A stretch of 64,000 nt of DNA from Prunella strophiata (GCA_036583965.1 JAZBQD010000030.1:108784662-108848661); one strand, 5' to 3'. Counted from the first letter of the stretch, positions 22,913 to 36,691 are shown. Numbers and translations: made by a program. The notes: a model not told the origin generated them from the letters alone.

Positions 22913-24820
22913 GAAGCTTGGTTCAGTGCAGAAATCCAAGCCAACCGACTGCCTCCATCCCTCAGGTTTCACATACTAAACCTAATGGGATCCAAATGGA
23001 AAATCATCAAGTAACTAAAACCAGCAATAGAATGCCATGTGTTTTGAAAGACATTTCCCCCAGCATCTAACTTTCTAACTTTTAAACAACTGCCACCCTC
23101 AACAAACTCATAACCAGAAGTAAAACAAAGCGAACCTGCCCTTGAAAAAACAAACAGCAACAAGCAGAAAATAAATAGTCTGTAAACACATTTCTGCAGC
23201 CACTGCCCTCCAAGCAGCCCCACTGGGAGCCTCCCCATGAAACCTGACACTCACCACACCTGTACTGATGGCAACCATGCAGCTGGACAACATGTATGTG
23301 CTGGAGTGAACTCTGCTGGACAATCAATAAAGGACCAGAGCACCCAGTTATCATTTACAGGAGATTTTTCACTGACTGTTCCCATTGATGTCTCAAAGGA
23401 CCATCCTGAAAAGTGGCTTCTTCAACTCCAAAAGGCAACACTGGAAAGCAAAATGCTCAAATCTACTAGAGTAGAAAAAAAAGAAAGGAATTATGGACTC
23501 AACAAAGTCCATGTACTTAAGGCCTGCTTTGATCTTCCTCCTGTCTGGCTGAATGAAGCTCGTTACACATGGGCTGCCTGCCAACACATTTCCCCCTGCT
23601 TTTCTCTGAAGAAATGAACCTGTTATCAACTTCCTCTTGCTAAAACCTCATCTGGTCACAGACTGTAACCACCCTTTTTCTCTAAAGCTGGCTGGTCATC
23701 TGGCACAACTGTGATGAACAAAGAGTTATTGTCTCTCACCTGTGTTTTGGCTTCCTGTTTGGAAGATGCTGCTACTGGCTTCTGAGTCATGAGGTGAGAG
23801 CTGTGTGTCCACCAATATAACTGCCAGGTTTTGGGGGGATTTTTTTGTATTTCAGCTGGCCTAATGAATGATTTCACAATGTTCTTGAGCCCTTCACCCC
23901 ATGATGAGGTGTCCAGGGAATACTGATGGGAAAAACACGTCACACGAGTGCCACACATCCTCTTCCTTGGGCCACAGGGAGCAGAGTTCAGGTGCTGCTT
24001 GTGCCCACTGGCCTGTGCTGAGTGAGAAATGAAAGATACACTTAAATCAGGTAGAAGGTGACAGACATCTTAACAAAAAAATTCAGGATGGAAAGCAAAT
24101 TGTGACTCTGAGAGCTGGGACAAACTCCCTGCTCCCACCCCTTGTACCACAGGGAACCTCATCCCAGCTCCAGGAGTTTGGCTGCACTGGCTGTGCCCTG
24201 TGGCACCCATGGCAGTGGTGGCTCTTCCCACCTTGCCCATGTCCATGTTTCCCATGCAGTGACAGCCCAGCTGCAATCCTGAGGCTGTGTGCTTCTTTGG
24301 CACAGTCCCTGCTGCAGAAACAGCTTCCCTGAAAAATGCACGTGAGACCTGGTGCTCCAGTTACTTTCAGGAATGTGCCCCTACCAAGGATTAAGCAAAA
24401 TAAATATTATCTGGTTCCATATCTGTTTTCATGTTTGCTTATGCATACCTGCCTCCAGCCCTGTGCAATGCTTAGAGCTTCCAACAGCTCCCAGTTATTA
24501 GAGAGAATCTCAGTTTTACAGGGTCACTTTTCACAAGAGCCTTTTCCCTAGAGGACACTTACCTGCTTCTGTTCCCTCCCTAAACTCACAGATATCATAT
24601 ATAAATCACAGTTCCCTACAGAGGCACTGCAGAGACTATCCCTGCATTACAAAGAATTCATGCAAAAAACAAAAAAAAAATATATATATAGGTCATATCT
24701 GAAGAACACTAACACTTGCAAAATTTCTTTCAGTGTGCTAGTGAGCTAAGGGTGTCCAAATATTTTTTTTTTCATGGGGGACTTAGGTGAATTGTCCTCT
24801 TAGTTACTTAATTCATACTC

Positions 24821-24841
24821 TTTTTTTTTTTTTTTTTTTTT
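24821..24841. repeat. Homopolymer T21
   Basis: An uninterrupted T run is followed 8 bases later by another T8, which may be a minus-strand poly-A remnant. No retroposed body is recognised on either side. Confidence 0.85.
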
Positions 24842-27800
24842 GAGCACTTTTTTTTGATCATATTTTCCTGTCATTCATAAAGCATAACTTCATTAAATGT
24901 CACTTTTCTTGCTCTATATTCAAGCTGCTGCTTCACAAAATGGTCCAGATTTTCCACTAATTCTCACTGATGCTGCCAGTGGCATCTGCAAAGTGCTGCC
25001 CCATGGCTCTAACCTGCCCAACATTGCTGGTTTTTAGTGGACAATGTTCTTCCTCTTCCTGCACTCAAAATTTGCAGCTGTGACAACTTCTGGTTTTCTG
25101 GAGATGAGAAAACTCCTGTTGGACTTAAGGGAAAAGAGCCCTCACATTTGGAGAGATGAGGACCTGCAATGCCCACTTTAGCAAACTGCAAGGGAAGCAC
25201 AGGGATTGTGGCTCCAAAATGAGGGTTTTTATGCTTTTATTTTTGCCAGCAAAAAACACTGAGCAGGTGGTGTCACCCCCAACAGGTTCCTCCTCCTTAC
25301 AGCCAAGAGTGATGACACTTGAAGCTTTAAACTTCAAGGGGACAACAGCATCCAGTAGAGCAAAGCAGAACTGAACTCTGTCCAACTTATGCTGAGTGAC
25401 AGAAAAACAACTTTCCTCAGTGGTCTGAGTCCTTTGGTGTGCACAATTACTTTTGGTTAACCAGGTCCTCAACACTCTCTTGTTTTATGCCAACAGAGAG
25501 TTTGGCCCATGAAGTTCACATTACCACAAAAATCACAGGAAGATCTCAAAAATGGTTCTGGACAGGTTATGAACCTTGGGCATTTCTGTGGAGGGTTCAG
25601 AGACAGCTCCTCTGTGACCATGGAGAGTTTCAGGGTGGCTCTGTGGTGTAGGCAAGTAGATAAATTTGCACATCACCACATGTTGCTACAGGAAAACTCC
25701 CTGGATGGGTTTTGCAGACAAGGCAAAGAGCACATGGGGCTGAACGTTGTAGGTGATGCTGGATGGAATTGTTGGCTATTGCTTCCTGTGGAAAAAGGAG
25801 ACAGAGACACAAATTACCTCAGCTCCAGGCTGGAGCAGCACCTGCTACTGCCAGACAACTTATGCAAAAAAACCCCTAGAATTTTGAACTTTTGAGCATT
25901 TATAAACTTTGTGCCAGGATCCAGATGAGTGCTGTGTGTGGAGCCCTGCATTTGTGAAAGCTGATGAGTGTACAAGAGCATTTGTTGGCCCCATCACTGA
26001 GCCAGGGATTTTGCCAGCAGCCCAAGCAGTTCTTCAGGGCAGATCATTTAAAAAACTGGTCCTGAAAACTGGTCCAGTTGCACCTGAAACGTGGCACTCC
26101 ACAAATGAGTTGCAGATGCAAATAAGACCATTTGAGTTCTCTTTACCCATTTTGCACGAAATTCAGCTTTGTGGAGAGCCCCTCAGGGGTCTTTGTGACA
26201 AGCCCTCAGGGTGAGAGCAGAGTGTTTGCTCCCCTTCCCTTCCACTCCCTCATTTCTGGGTGATCCCTGTAAGACCAGTGCACAGGAGGGGACAAAACCT
26301 TCCTTGTGAAAAATTTGGCTTAAGGAGACATGAATAGAAGATTTGTACCTGCCAGGAGGAAAAAACAAAAAAAAGGAAAAAAGAAAAATGTCATCCAGTG
26401 ATCTCTGGAGCTGTCACCACAGCAGCAGAGAGTCCCCAGAGCTGTGAGAACCTCACTGCAGCCCTGCCAGGCAGGGCAGTGCCAGGCCAGGCTGGGCTCA
26501 CTCACCAGCCCTGGGCCATGCCCTCAGCAAAGAAAGGAACCCCTTTTCTGACAAACAAGCTGTGGGCAGGGTGCCAGCTGCCTGTTTCTGAAGGGGGAAA
26601 GGCTGCTCCTTGGAGAAAGGCTGGACCCAGGCACTGGGAAGATTTAACCCTTCCAGGGGCAGCTGGTTTTGCAGAATGTCACAGGGGCAGCTGGTGTGCC
26701 CAGGGTACCAAAACTCACCAGTGACAAATCCAGTCTAGCACAAGCTGATGAGGATCACTTTTACAAGTGTTGGGCATCAAAAGCCCTTAGCAGCACCTCC
26801 AGAGCAGACAGACATCTATTTAATAATTTGCAGCGTGGTGCTAAATCAAAGGCATGGCAGCAATTGTACCATCCCCAGACATTTAGACACTCACCATATT
26901 TCACATGGTGGTGTTGCAGTCTCCATGACTCTGTGCAGCTGTGTGCCCCATACTGCTCAACAGGGCTGCTCAGCATTCCTCATTCCAAAAAATATGCATC
27001 CTCTTGCAAAAAAGAAGTCAAGGACAGCTTGTGTAGTGCTGCCAGTTTGCTTTTCCTCTGCAGGAAAATGCAGCTGATCTTCAGTGCTAAACTTTGAGTC
27101 TGTTTCCCCTGCATCCCAGTTTATTTGTTTGTCAGATGTGTAAGGGCATGCTTTGATTTTCTTACTTTTTTTATCCATCCACAGACCACCCATCTGCTGC
27201 CTCACAGACCAGCACAACGTGTTGTGTACCACAGACTGAAAAACACTTTCCTTTCCCTTCCAGAGCCTTGGCATTACGAAAGGCTGAGCTAAACTACAGC
27301 TTTATGTTGAGAAAGAGCAACTATAAAATCCTTAGAAACAATCTAGCAGGACACCCCTAACCTGTTATAAAGGTAGCAGTTAAAATACAGAAGGGCTAAA
27401 GAATATTGCCTACTTCAGAGAAAATGCAAAAGAAGGTTCTTCTCCAATTACACACACTTTGTAGTAACTTGTATGAGCAGTCCCCTTCAGGAGGGGACTG
27501 AAGCAGTCTCAGAAGATTCCACTGTGATTTACTATGGCTTTGGAAGGAAATGCTTAAGTTAAAAATATGACTGGTCAGTTTGTCAGGTCCTGCTAAGGGA
27601 CATGAGCATCACAGAGTTGCTACAGCTATGAAGAAGTCACTTGGATAAGAGTTGCTTGATCCCATGTCACATCCTACAATTGATCTGGTCTCTTCAGGCT
27701 TGCCCTGGTTCCTGACCTTTGTCTCTGCTGTTCCCTGATGCCCTCACAGCATCTTTTCACTCCACAGAAAGCCTGCTGAGGGGCAGTCCATGCATTATGG

Positions 27801-28129
27801 ATGATACATGCCTTCCTGCACTGTGCCTGAGTGCCCCAGCACTCACTGCTCACTACATGACCCCTTGCCCTTCTGTGACTACCCAATAAAGCACTTATCC
27901 TTCACATGAAGTTACAAACTCATGTGGCTCCGAAAATAGGCAGTGTCATCTGGTTTGGAGTTGTGAACCTTAAATCATTGGCTTAAAGACCAGGGGAAAG
28001 CCTGCTCTTCTCCATTAATATGAATAAATGATTCCAGGATGAAAGCCTACACAGAGCAACTTGGCCTAGAAATGCCCACATCCCACTTTTCTTTTAAATG
28101 CAGGTGGTTCTGGTTTGAGTGGTACCAGT

Positions 28130-28480
28130 GCAGCAAATTTGGGAATAATTAAATACTAATGGGTTGTTTCATCCCCTTTTTTTTATATGGCTCATAGAAC
28201 AAAATTTCAAATTACTATAGCAACAGGCTGAAACAATACTCTGGAACTTGTCGATATTTATCCCATGATCTAATAGGGGTTTGTTAACTGTGCTACTCTG
28301 CAAAGCAAGGGCATTAAGTCAGAGCTTTATTCTTTTACCATATGGTCCCCAGGAAAGAAATCTTCTCTTTCACTTTGCACTACACTGAAGTGCACCAACA
28401 ATAAGATTCATAAAGAAAGCCATTAGTTACCTGTGATTAAATCCCATGGCCCAGGTATGGATTTAAAATTTATGGAAATA
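28130..28480. other. AT-rich section, possible conserved non-coding element
   Basis: This section has no CR1 or LTR similarity that I can see. It is rich in ATTA/TAAT cores (AATAATTAAATACTAAT near 28143-28160) and has GATA-type and MEF2-like A/T strings. Such composition is common in vertebrate developmental enhancers, but also in neutral AT-rich DNA. Nothing in one sequence can separate the two, so this is only a place to look. Confidence 0.15.
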
Positions 28481-29379
28481 AAATTATAAATGTAAAACTG
28501 AGGCTGCATAGATCCAGATGAGTGTTAACAAGTGTGGAGGGCTGTGAGAGTAATGTGTTATTTTACTGTTATTGTAACATATGTTTATCTTTAAAGAAGG
28601 TGCCTGTGAAAGGTATTGCACAGGGATTTAAGTCATGTGGGTAGGTGCAAGTAGCACAGGATTAGGTGGCTGGGGACCAGGCTAAGATTAAGGAAGTTAC
28701 ATCATTCCCAAATTCAGAAAACTCAGGAGTGAATCTCAAAGGAATGGGGAGAACTACCATAGAAAATTATTTAAGACAGAGGTGAATGAGAGGATGCTGC
28801 ACTTTTTTGGTTAGTGGGTTTTTTGTTGTTGTTTTGTGGGGGTTTGTATGGGTTTGGGGGGACTTTTTGAGCTGTCTTCCCATGAAACTTTCAAAAAATA
28901 CAGCAAGGCAGACAGTGATCCTGTTGGTCAGCTCAGGGATCACTCCCAGACCTGTACACAGAGACCCACCTCTTGTGAGACAAATTCAGTTCACAGAATT
29001 ACACAGAAGTTTTCAACTTGACTAATTTGCAGTAGCATTTCTTCCTATGACATCATTTTTGCAGTGTTTTGGAAAGCAGCAAACTACTTTTTAGGAGCAC
29101 ACAGCTCATTCAAAGCTGGCTAGTGGGGGTATGCTGATCTACCTACAGGACTGGCCATATACCCCTTGAGTATTGCCAGCACTCCTGGAAATCCCAGGAA
29201 GAGTTCTTCCAAAAAGTCAGATATTAATGAGTTTTGAGATGTGGGATTCACTAACCAAGGGAAAAAGCACTGTACCTGGCTTTAGAAAGGAAGAGAAAGT
29301 CCACATGGACAATGGTAAAGCAGTCAGTGGAAGCTTAACACCATGAAAAATACTCAGCTGAATTATTGACAATCAGGCA

Positions 29380-30060
29380 GTGACTCTGAGAGCATAAAGG
29401 GAAGGAAAACAGCCAGCGTGGATTTGTGAAGAGCAAATTGTGTCAAACCAACTGAATTTCCTTCTCTGGCAGGGTCACAGGGCTGGTGGGCAAGGATATG
29501 CTGTGGAGGTGGTATATCTTGGCTTCAGAAAGATTTCCAACAGCATGAGGCTGGAGAGGTCTGAGCAGCACTTTCACAGATAAAACTGGAATTCAAAGCA
29601 GCCCTGATAAAATAAAACAGATCTAAAATCAGCAGGGAGAAACTCAGTGGGAGGGCAGCATTCAGGAGGGAAACTCAGGTGCCCAGAAGAAGACCAAGCT
29701 GGGCAGAGGGACAGGGCTGCTGCACAAACCAGTCTGGGCACCAGAGAAAAGCAGGGATCGAGCATGAATGGACAATGTGATATTGTTGGGAAAAGGCAAA
29801 TGTCATTCTGGGACATGTCAGCAAGTGCTGTAAACAATTAGCCCACTCTGCTCTGCTTTGAAGGACCCTGAGGAGCAGCCCTGGGCCCAGACCTTGGCAC
29901 CAGGCTCTGCAGAGAATTTGGGCAGATGGGAACATATAGGGAAGAGGAGCAAGAGGAGCTGCAAGGGACTGAAATGCATTATTTATGAGGAAAGGATGAA
30001 GGAGTAATTTGTTTAGGCTGGAAAAAGGATTCTGCCATAAATAATACACAGAACAATATT
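29380..30060 (+). mobile_element. Old, degenerate CR1-like LINE fragment
   Basis: Several blocks follow the order of the CR1 ORF2 3' region. GGATTTGTGAAGAGCAAATT precedes GTGTCAAACCAACTGAATTT and CCTTCTCTGGCAGGGTCACA. After these come ATCTTGGCTTCAGAAAG and GCAAATGTCATTCTGGGACA, then a GGAAAGGATGAAGGAGTAAT block with TTTAGGCTGGAAAAAGG. The linkage is collinear, but the copy has many substitutions and gaps and no usable frame. It is longer than the other fragments and reaches further 5' into the element. Boundaries are approximate. Confidence 0.65.
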
Positions 30061-30516
30061 AAATTAGGAAATTCATGAGGTTTCTGGCATGGGGCAGCTA
30101 CGCTGGTGATCTGTGAGAGACATTGGGCACAGAAATGGGGAACTGGCCCAAAATGCTTGGGAACAAACAGGCTGCCAAGGACAAGGCAGATACACGGGGC
30201 TTGCTGACCTCCCAGGCCACTGCTTCACAGTCCCACCCTCCTCCTGCCCAAGCTCCAAACCCACCAGAGCCACCAGCTTCTGTGGAAGCCTGGTCTGAGC
30301 TGATACCTCTGGTGAAAGGAGCAAAGGGGACCGAGTCCCATGGGGTACATTTCAATGTATGGTTTCCTTGAAATGCTGAGCCCTTGAGGATGCTGTGATG
30401 GGCTTTGGGCATGCAGGGTGGGAAGGACAGGACCCTGGTACCCTGCTGTCAGTCTGTCCTCTGCCACATGGCACCCTGGGGTGGCTGGGCAGGAGTGCAG
30501 CAAGAACACTCTCCTT

Positions 30517-30730
30517 AAAAAAAAAAAAACAAAAAACCCAAAAAACAACACACCAAAAAAACCCCAAAACCAGGCAATAAATCAACAAACAAACAAAAAA
30601 ATCAAAATCAAAAACAACAACAAAAAACAACCAACCAAACAAAAACCACCCCCAAAACTCCCCAAATCCCCAAAAAGCTGAATTGAGCCAAAGCACCACC
30701 ACCAAAAAAACCAACAAAGACAACAGCAAA
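30517..30730. repeat. A/C-rich low-complexity tract, CAAA/CCAAA type
   Basis: It starts with an A12 run at 30517-30528 and then consists mainly of A with C interruptions (AAACCC, CAACAAACAAAC). G and T are almost absent for the first 50 bases. On the minus strand the same tract reads as GTTT-type and gives spurious Phe/Val/Leu-rich frames. It may be an expanded poly-A-like tail or a simple repeat. I see no retroelement 3' end immediately before it. Confidence 0.85.
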
Positions 30731-33480
30731 TAATTTCTGAATGTGAAGCAAAGGGCATCTCCAGGTGGGTTAGCTGTGTGAAAAGAGTGAACCAGTCAGC
30801 TGAGAGGGGTTGAGCTGGAGGTTGTTGCTCTTGTCCAGGACTGTCTTTCTATGAACAGATATCAGTCTGGAGGGTGAGGGCAGGGTATCTCCCTCCCAGC
30901 AACACAGTCTGGGGTTATCTCTGCCACTCATTTTGGGGTGGGAGGGTGAGGGCCAGATCCCCTGTGTCTCTGGCAGTTGCCAAAATCAGGCTTGCTTGCC
31001 TTTGAAAACCAAAATCTCACTCACCTTTCCTGTGCTTCACACGACCCCTCTCTGCCTGGGCCTTTTTTGAAAAATCACAAGGTGACCATGAGCTTTGTTT
31101 GCTTTGCAGACCATGACAACAAGAGCATGGTGTCACTATTTGGCTGGTGCTGCACTGTACAGACTGACATGTCCAGGGATTTTCTTTCTCACAAGCTGCA
31201 CCTTGGCTGCTTTTACACTGCCCTTCAGCCTTCCCTCACCCATACACTTCTCCTGGTGAAAGAAGCTTTGTGATAAATTATCCAAGACCTATTTTGGAAC
31301 TGAAGAGGACTTTTTTTATTGATTTCTGGATTTTTCATCGACTAGCTGTTTTCAGGCTAATTTTCTGAGTAGTTGTCCTCTGTAGCCCAGGACTGGATCA
31401 CACTGGAGAGTTCCACTGCCCTCTGACAGTGGTCCAGCCCTAGGCAGGTGTAAACCTTCCCCACCTCCACAGCACAGCTCATTCCAGAATACTCAGGGCT
31501 TTCCATGAGCCTGCCCCAGCCGAGCAGTAAATCTGCAGCACTGGGATCTTACCCAGGGTGGAAATGTCTTTCCCATCAAAGCCCATGATTTAATGCATGT
31601 CTGCTAAGTTGTGCAAAGCCTTGTATTTTACTGCTAGCACACCTTCTGGGACTGTGCATCCCTTTGGATTCTCTTGGAGAGGTCCCATTCCAGCTTGGAG
31701 AAGGGCAGGAGGAAGCTGTTTCCTCAGGGAACTGAAGATACCCTCCCTGCCCTCACCCCTATGAACTTCTTCCTCAAGCAGTGTATACAACCAGGCTGTG
31801 GTTGCCACACCAGGCTTTCTGAGAACAGAAGAGAAGCATGTGACAGTGCTTTTAATGTCTGCTCCTTTCCCCAGCCCTCCCCTGAGTTTTTTTCCTGGGG
31901 TTGTACACAGTCTCCAGCAAAGAAAAGATTTTTGAGCAACCCTTTGAAAATCCTCCTCCACTTTGTCCAAGGATATTGTCCTGTGAGACAATACCAAGAA
32001 ACAAAAAGCATTGTGGGCTTCCTAATCTGAGGAATACTCTTCAGCTGGAGCACATGTATCCATGGCAGGTAGAGATCAAATGAATAAAACAGGGAGGCAT
32101 CTCAGTTATTCTAATTAATGCAAATTCTGACTCTCACAAAGCCCTCATTTCCATGGATGGAGGTACAGCCTTTAACTCACCAGGAATTGTGAGTCTGGAC
32201 AGCTGCTTTGACAGGCCTGGCAACATCCCACTGTGCTCATGTTCTGGGTTATGAAACTCTGCAGTTGCTCCAGGCTCAGTGGGTTTGCTTTGTTGTATTA
32301 CATTTTGGACTTCACAGTACAGAAGAAACACAAAACCAAAAAATTGCTCAATATTGGGGCCCAATATTCAGAAACTGAGGCTCTGCCCCCCCTGATGTGC
32401 ATTAATATGTCATAAAGAGTTATGAAGCTGGTAGATATCTTCATTCTCCATTATATGAGCCTTCTGTTCCCATAGTGGCTCTCAAATGCAAGGCAGCTGT
32501 CACAGAGAGGGAAGCTCTGACTTTTCAACATCCATGGACATTGGTCTAAGGAAATGTTGCTGAAGTCAATGCAGTGTTACCACAAGTCTTTGCACAGAAA
32601 ATAATTTGGAATATATGCTGCACATAAAACACTAGAATGTAAAATAACATGGATTTTCAAAAGCTTTCTGTGTAACCTCAGGACTGGATGGTGAAATCTG
32701 TCATATATAGAATTTTAGATAAGAACCCACTGTGAGATGGAAGATTTCCCAGCATTAAAAAAATGCTGGTTGATTACAACATTCAAGAACTTGTTCACTT
32801 GAGGTCTATAAACTAAATAATGCCAGGCAGCCCTAGCAAATTCCATGATTCACACAACTGCATGGGAGATGTAGTTCAGGGAAAAACCATCTCCCAAGGA
32901 GGTGGCAGAGACCAATGTCATCTATCTTCTCTTCAGTACAATATTACTGTAGGAGGATGAAAAACTAAGGGTCTTCTGTAAGGCAGAGAATTTATGATCA
33001 TTTCCAAACAGTTGCATGTTATTGGTGAATCACACTTGTCATATAAATTAGAAGCAGGTAACATCATGGTTTCTGGCTTGACAGAGGAATGTTGTTTACA
33101 GCTATAGTTTATTTCCTGGAAAATGCTGGCACAGATTGACAAGATTAAGTTCTAATTTATGCTCAATGTTGCCTTGGACTGGTCAGACAAATAAGACCCT
33201 AAAAAAGCTTGACAAAAAAAAGCTTGAAAAAAATAATTAAACGTTCATATTTTAAGAATGAAATGCTATGCTTTAATGTCTGAAAACACAGTTCCAGTTT
33301 CAGTTAAGTACTTGTAATGTTTGTTTTCAGGCACAAAAAGTAATTTTTTCCAGTTACCCTTTTTTTTTTCACTCTTTGATTCATCTACAACACTTTACAT
33401 ATTCTCATTTTGGAGTAACCAGAAAGAAAATGTGGTTTAATTCTTTCAATGTTGTCAATTAATTGAAAAAAACCCTAATT
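30731..33480. other. Non-coding stretch, no gene recognised
   Basis: There is ordinary single-copy-like sequence here. The overlapping opposite-strand frames at 31590-32053 (109-135 codons) carry no recognisable motif. The section from 32590 onward is AT-rich. No exon, RNA gene or transposon that I can defend is present. Confidence 0.55.
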
Positions 33481-33489
33481 ATCCAATCT

Positions 33490-33531
33490 TTTTTTGCAGG
33501 TCCCATGCTCTTTTTTGCAGGTCCCATGCTC
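33490..33531. repeat. Perfect 21-bp tandem duplication containing an acceptor-like motif
   Basis: Copies 33490-33510 and 33511-33531 are identical. Each is T6 followed by GCAGGTCCCATGCTC. T-run plus GCAG|G resembles a 3' splice site, and the duplication therefore places two equivalent acceptor-like sites 21 bp apart. No open exon follows that I recognise, so function is doubtful. The identity of the copies points to a recent event. Confidence 0.9.
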
Positions 33532-36500
33532 TTCAAAGCCTCTCTGTTTTCTAGCAATTGTGGGTGTTTCAGACAGAGAATGTATGTACATTTATCTACA
33601 AAATAAATTCTGGCACAAAACTTTAGTAAGATGGGAAAAGCTTTTGGAATTATAAGCTGCTTTGCTTTGTTTTGCTTCAGTACCTGCCTGAAAAGTAAGA
33701 CTAACTTAAAGGGGACTTGAGAAGGATATTTTATTTTAACCTAGGATTATAGTCTCTTTAGCTAATGATGTATAAGATCAAAGTCCTAAAGATGTGTTTT
33801 CTGTCTCTGTCTGAAAAAAAAAAAAAAAAACACTAATCAGATCTCATCTTTGTTCTAGAAGTTCTGACGATATTATGGATTTTTTATTTGTCATTTACAT
33901 GTCTGTGAAGTTGGTTTGAGTCCTTAATGGTTATTTCCATAAAGAAGTAGTCACTGACTTATGTGAGCGCTGACAGAAACCAAAATCAAAACTGTCACCA
34001 GAACAGGAGGCAGACTGAAGTGACACTGGGATATCTCTTCAGCAGGGGAGCATTTCTGGCCCAGTGAAGAGCAAACCATCTGACTGAGCATCTCCTCCCT
34101 GAGAGCTGCCCTGTGGTCACTCTGGTTTGTGTAATGCCACCACTTTTCCAGCTGTCCCACAAAGGCAGCACCTTCCAGGAATCCAAGATGAAGGTGATTT
34201 TTTGATTTGTCAGCTGCAGAAACCTCATGAGAACTGAGGCAGTGCCAAGGCTTTGGGCCCCAAGAAGATAAAAAGGCTCAGGCCAGGGCTTTACTTTCCC
34301 AAGGGTTACACACAGATCAGCTGAAAACTTGTCCTTGCATCTATGGCTGAGTGAAGCAGCAGCTCCTGTGTGCCCTGTCCTCCCCTGCCCAAGCAGTGTC
34401 ACCCCAGCTTTGCCCTCTTGGCCACTCATGTCCAAGCTGATGCTCCCAGGAGCAGAGAAGGAATGCCCAACACCAGTGCTGTAAAACTTGGCCATGCAGA
34501 AAAAATAAATTCCTTATATCCTGGAGCAAGGCTGATGCTAAAAGCTGAGGCTTGGAGGGTGGTGCCTCTGAGAGGGGAAGGGTTCAAGAGTAATTAGATA
34601 TGGTTGTGGCTCACCCAACCCTTGATCTCTCCAGAATATGCACTTTTTGCAGGGTGTTTTGTAGGCAAAAAAGAAGGTGAAAGATAAGGAGCTTTAAAGT
34701 GCTGGTGTGTGTACAGGATGTCCATCCCACCCAGGCAGCTCTGCTGGGAACATACATTCATCCACTCATCTCTTTCACTAACAGATAAAAATGAATGCTC
34801 AACAACATAATGATATCTCCTACTGGTGATTCTGACATGAAAAATACGTGATGTGTGTGTCAGGTATTCCCAAACAACTCACATTCCTGCAATAGCCAGT
34901 GGAAGTAGAGAAGCAGATTAAAATGTGATGGCTGAACAAAAAAAAAAAAAAAAACAAAAAAAAAATCTATTTTCCTTATCTTTTACAAAGCTGTTTACAT
35001 AGAAGTTATTTCCCCTAACACACTGCAAACTCATGTTTATATTAACACATATTGTAGACAAGCATTTTCCTTTCTCTCCATCATGGTTTCAATGACTGTA
35101 AGAGACATAAGAGTGTCTTTTCCTTTAATCCAGTTCTTCCTCCAGTTTAAATCCAAGGTTTACAGAGCTAAAACTGCATTTGTTTTCCACATGATTCTGC
35201 CTTGGCAATGTCAGCTGTGGTATGAGAGCACTGGCTCCCAGTTCATATTCCCAGTGGAATATGGTTGTGGCTCTGAGTTTACTATCTCTCAGACCAAATC
35301 TCCCACTTGTGCTACTAGTAAATTCAATGAGAAACATGTCAGATGTGTTGGATGCAAAATTTGCTGTATTATTGTTAAAAGTGGGTGAGTTTAATCCTGG
35401 TTTTATGAAAGTCTGCAGCAAAGCTCTTGCTGTCTTCTGGAGGGCCAAGCTTTCACTCACTGTGGTTTTTCTAATTAATAGACAGACACTGTCTCTCAAA
35501 CAGGTTTCTTTCTGTTCTTGTTCCTCTCCTAGGAAAAGTCCTACATCCCCAAAATCCCACACAGCTGGCCAGAGATAGGAAATTTATGTTCTATTTCTTT
35601 GGACAAGGCGAAAAATAAGAAATAATTTATTTCATTGCCTCTGAATTGTGCCAGCTGCCCTGGGGTGGCAGAAGAAAAAGCCATATTGTTACTCAGCTCA
35701 GCAAACCCTGCTTTGAAATGATGCAGCAAGTCATAGTGGCTTCTTGGAGCAGAACTGCACACTATCATTTAGCTGGATGAATGCATGACACAGAAAAGTT
35801 GTTCTTGATTAAAAACAAATATCCAGCATGGCAAGAAAATGAGTAAGGATAAACAGTGATTAAGTGTGATATGTCTGAAGGCTTCCCACAGTATAAAAGC
35901 CATATGTGGGAGGCAAGAACCTAAAATTAAACTCCTAACAGTGTGAGTTAAGGTTTTTGAAAGAGGCACCTGACACAATCCAAGGGGGAAAGTTTGAGTA
36001 ATTGGCTCATTGAGGGTGGTTCTCACCACTTTCCCATGATCTTCACCTTCTTTCTCCCCCTGTGCTCATCCAAGCAGGGAAACACCATCCAGGGGTCACC
36101 CCAGACAAGCTGACTTACTCATCCCTCCAGCCCTGCTCATCCAAAGGAGTTCCCATGTGAAGCAGAGGAGCAGCTGTGGGCAGCCCAGGCTGAGCCCTTC
36201 AGGGCTAACCCAAGCCCTGGCAGGCTGAAGGTGCTACAAATGCTAAAGTCACCCTATGGCAGCCCAGCCAGCTAAAGCCCTGCACCTCAAGCTCCAGTAA
36301 GGGAGAAAACCACAGATTGATTGCAAAAAAGCAATTGCTTGGGACAGCAAGTAATTAGCACAGGCCCTTCCTTGCAGACAATGAGCTGGTGGTTGTCTCT
36401 GTGGTGGTGTTGTTGCCTCAGTGACCTCACAAGCAGAAAGGCAGAGAGGCCTGGTTTCACTTGAAGCTGCCACTTTTTATTCCCTTGGTGGTGCTGCAGT

Positions 36501-36691
36501 CTTGGATTCCACAAAGAGCCTGTGATCCCAACAGGAATCTCATCTGGCTTTTCTGACTTCTGGTGGTCTCAAGGACAGGCAGAGTTCTCAGGGTTTGCCA
36601 TCACTCTCCACCCTCTGCCATGGGACTGAATGCTCTTCCAGAGGCTCCCTCCCTAACAGCAGAGGAGAGGGAGCCTCTGGATATTGGGAAT

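Larger units (their letters stand above)
22913..29379. other. Long non-coding stretch, no gene recognised
   Basis: There is no convincing exon, RNA gene or transposon. Contents are short overlapping frames on both strands, a T21 tract at 24821-24841, and an AT run at about 24668-24690. Other contents are a small 13-bp direct repeat at 26052-26075 and an AT-rich section at 28130-28480 listed as a possible conserved element. A G-run cluster lies at 28816-28861. The frame of 142 codons at 26669-27097 overlaps three others and has no motif. Confidence 0.55.

Noticed and set aside
26052..26075. AAAACTGGTCC repeated with period 13
   Set aside because: It is too short to be more than local slippage. 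Noted only with the other small duplications.
27880..27900. CCAATAAAGCAC as a gene 3' end (polyadenylation signal)
   Set aside because: An isolated AATAAA is common by chance in AT-rich DNA. No upstream exon or LTR structure was recognised.
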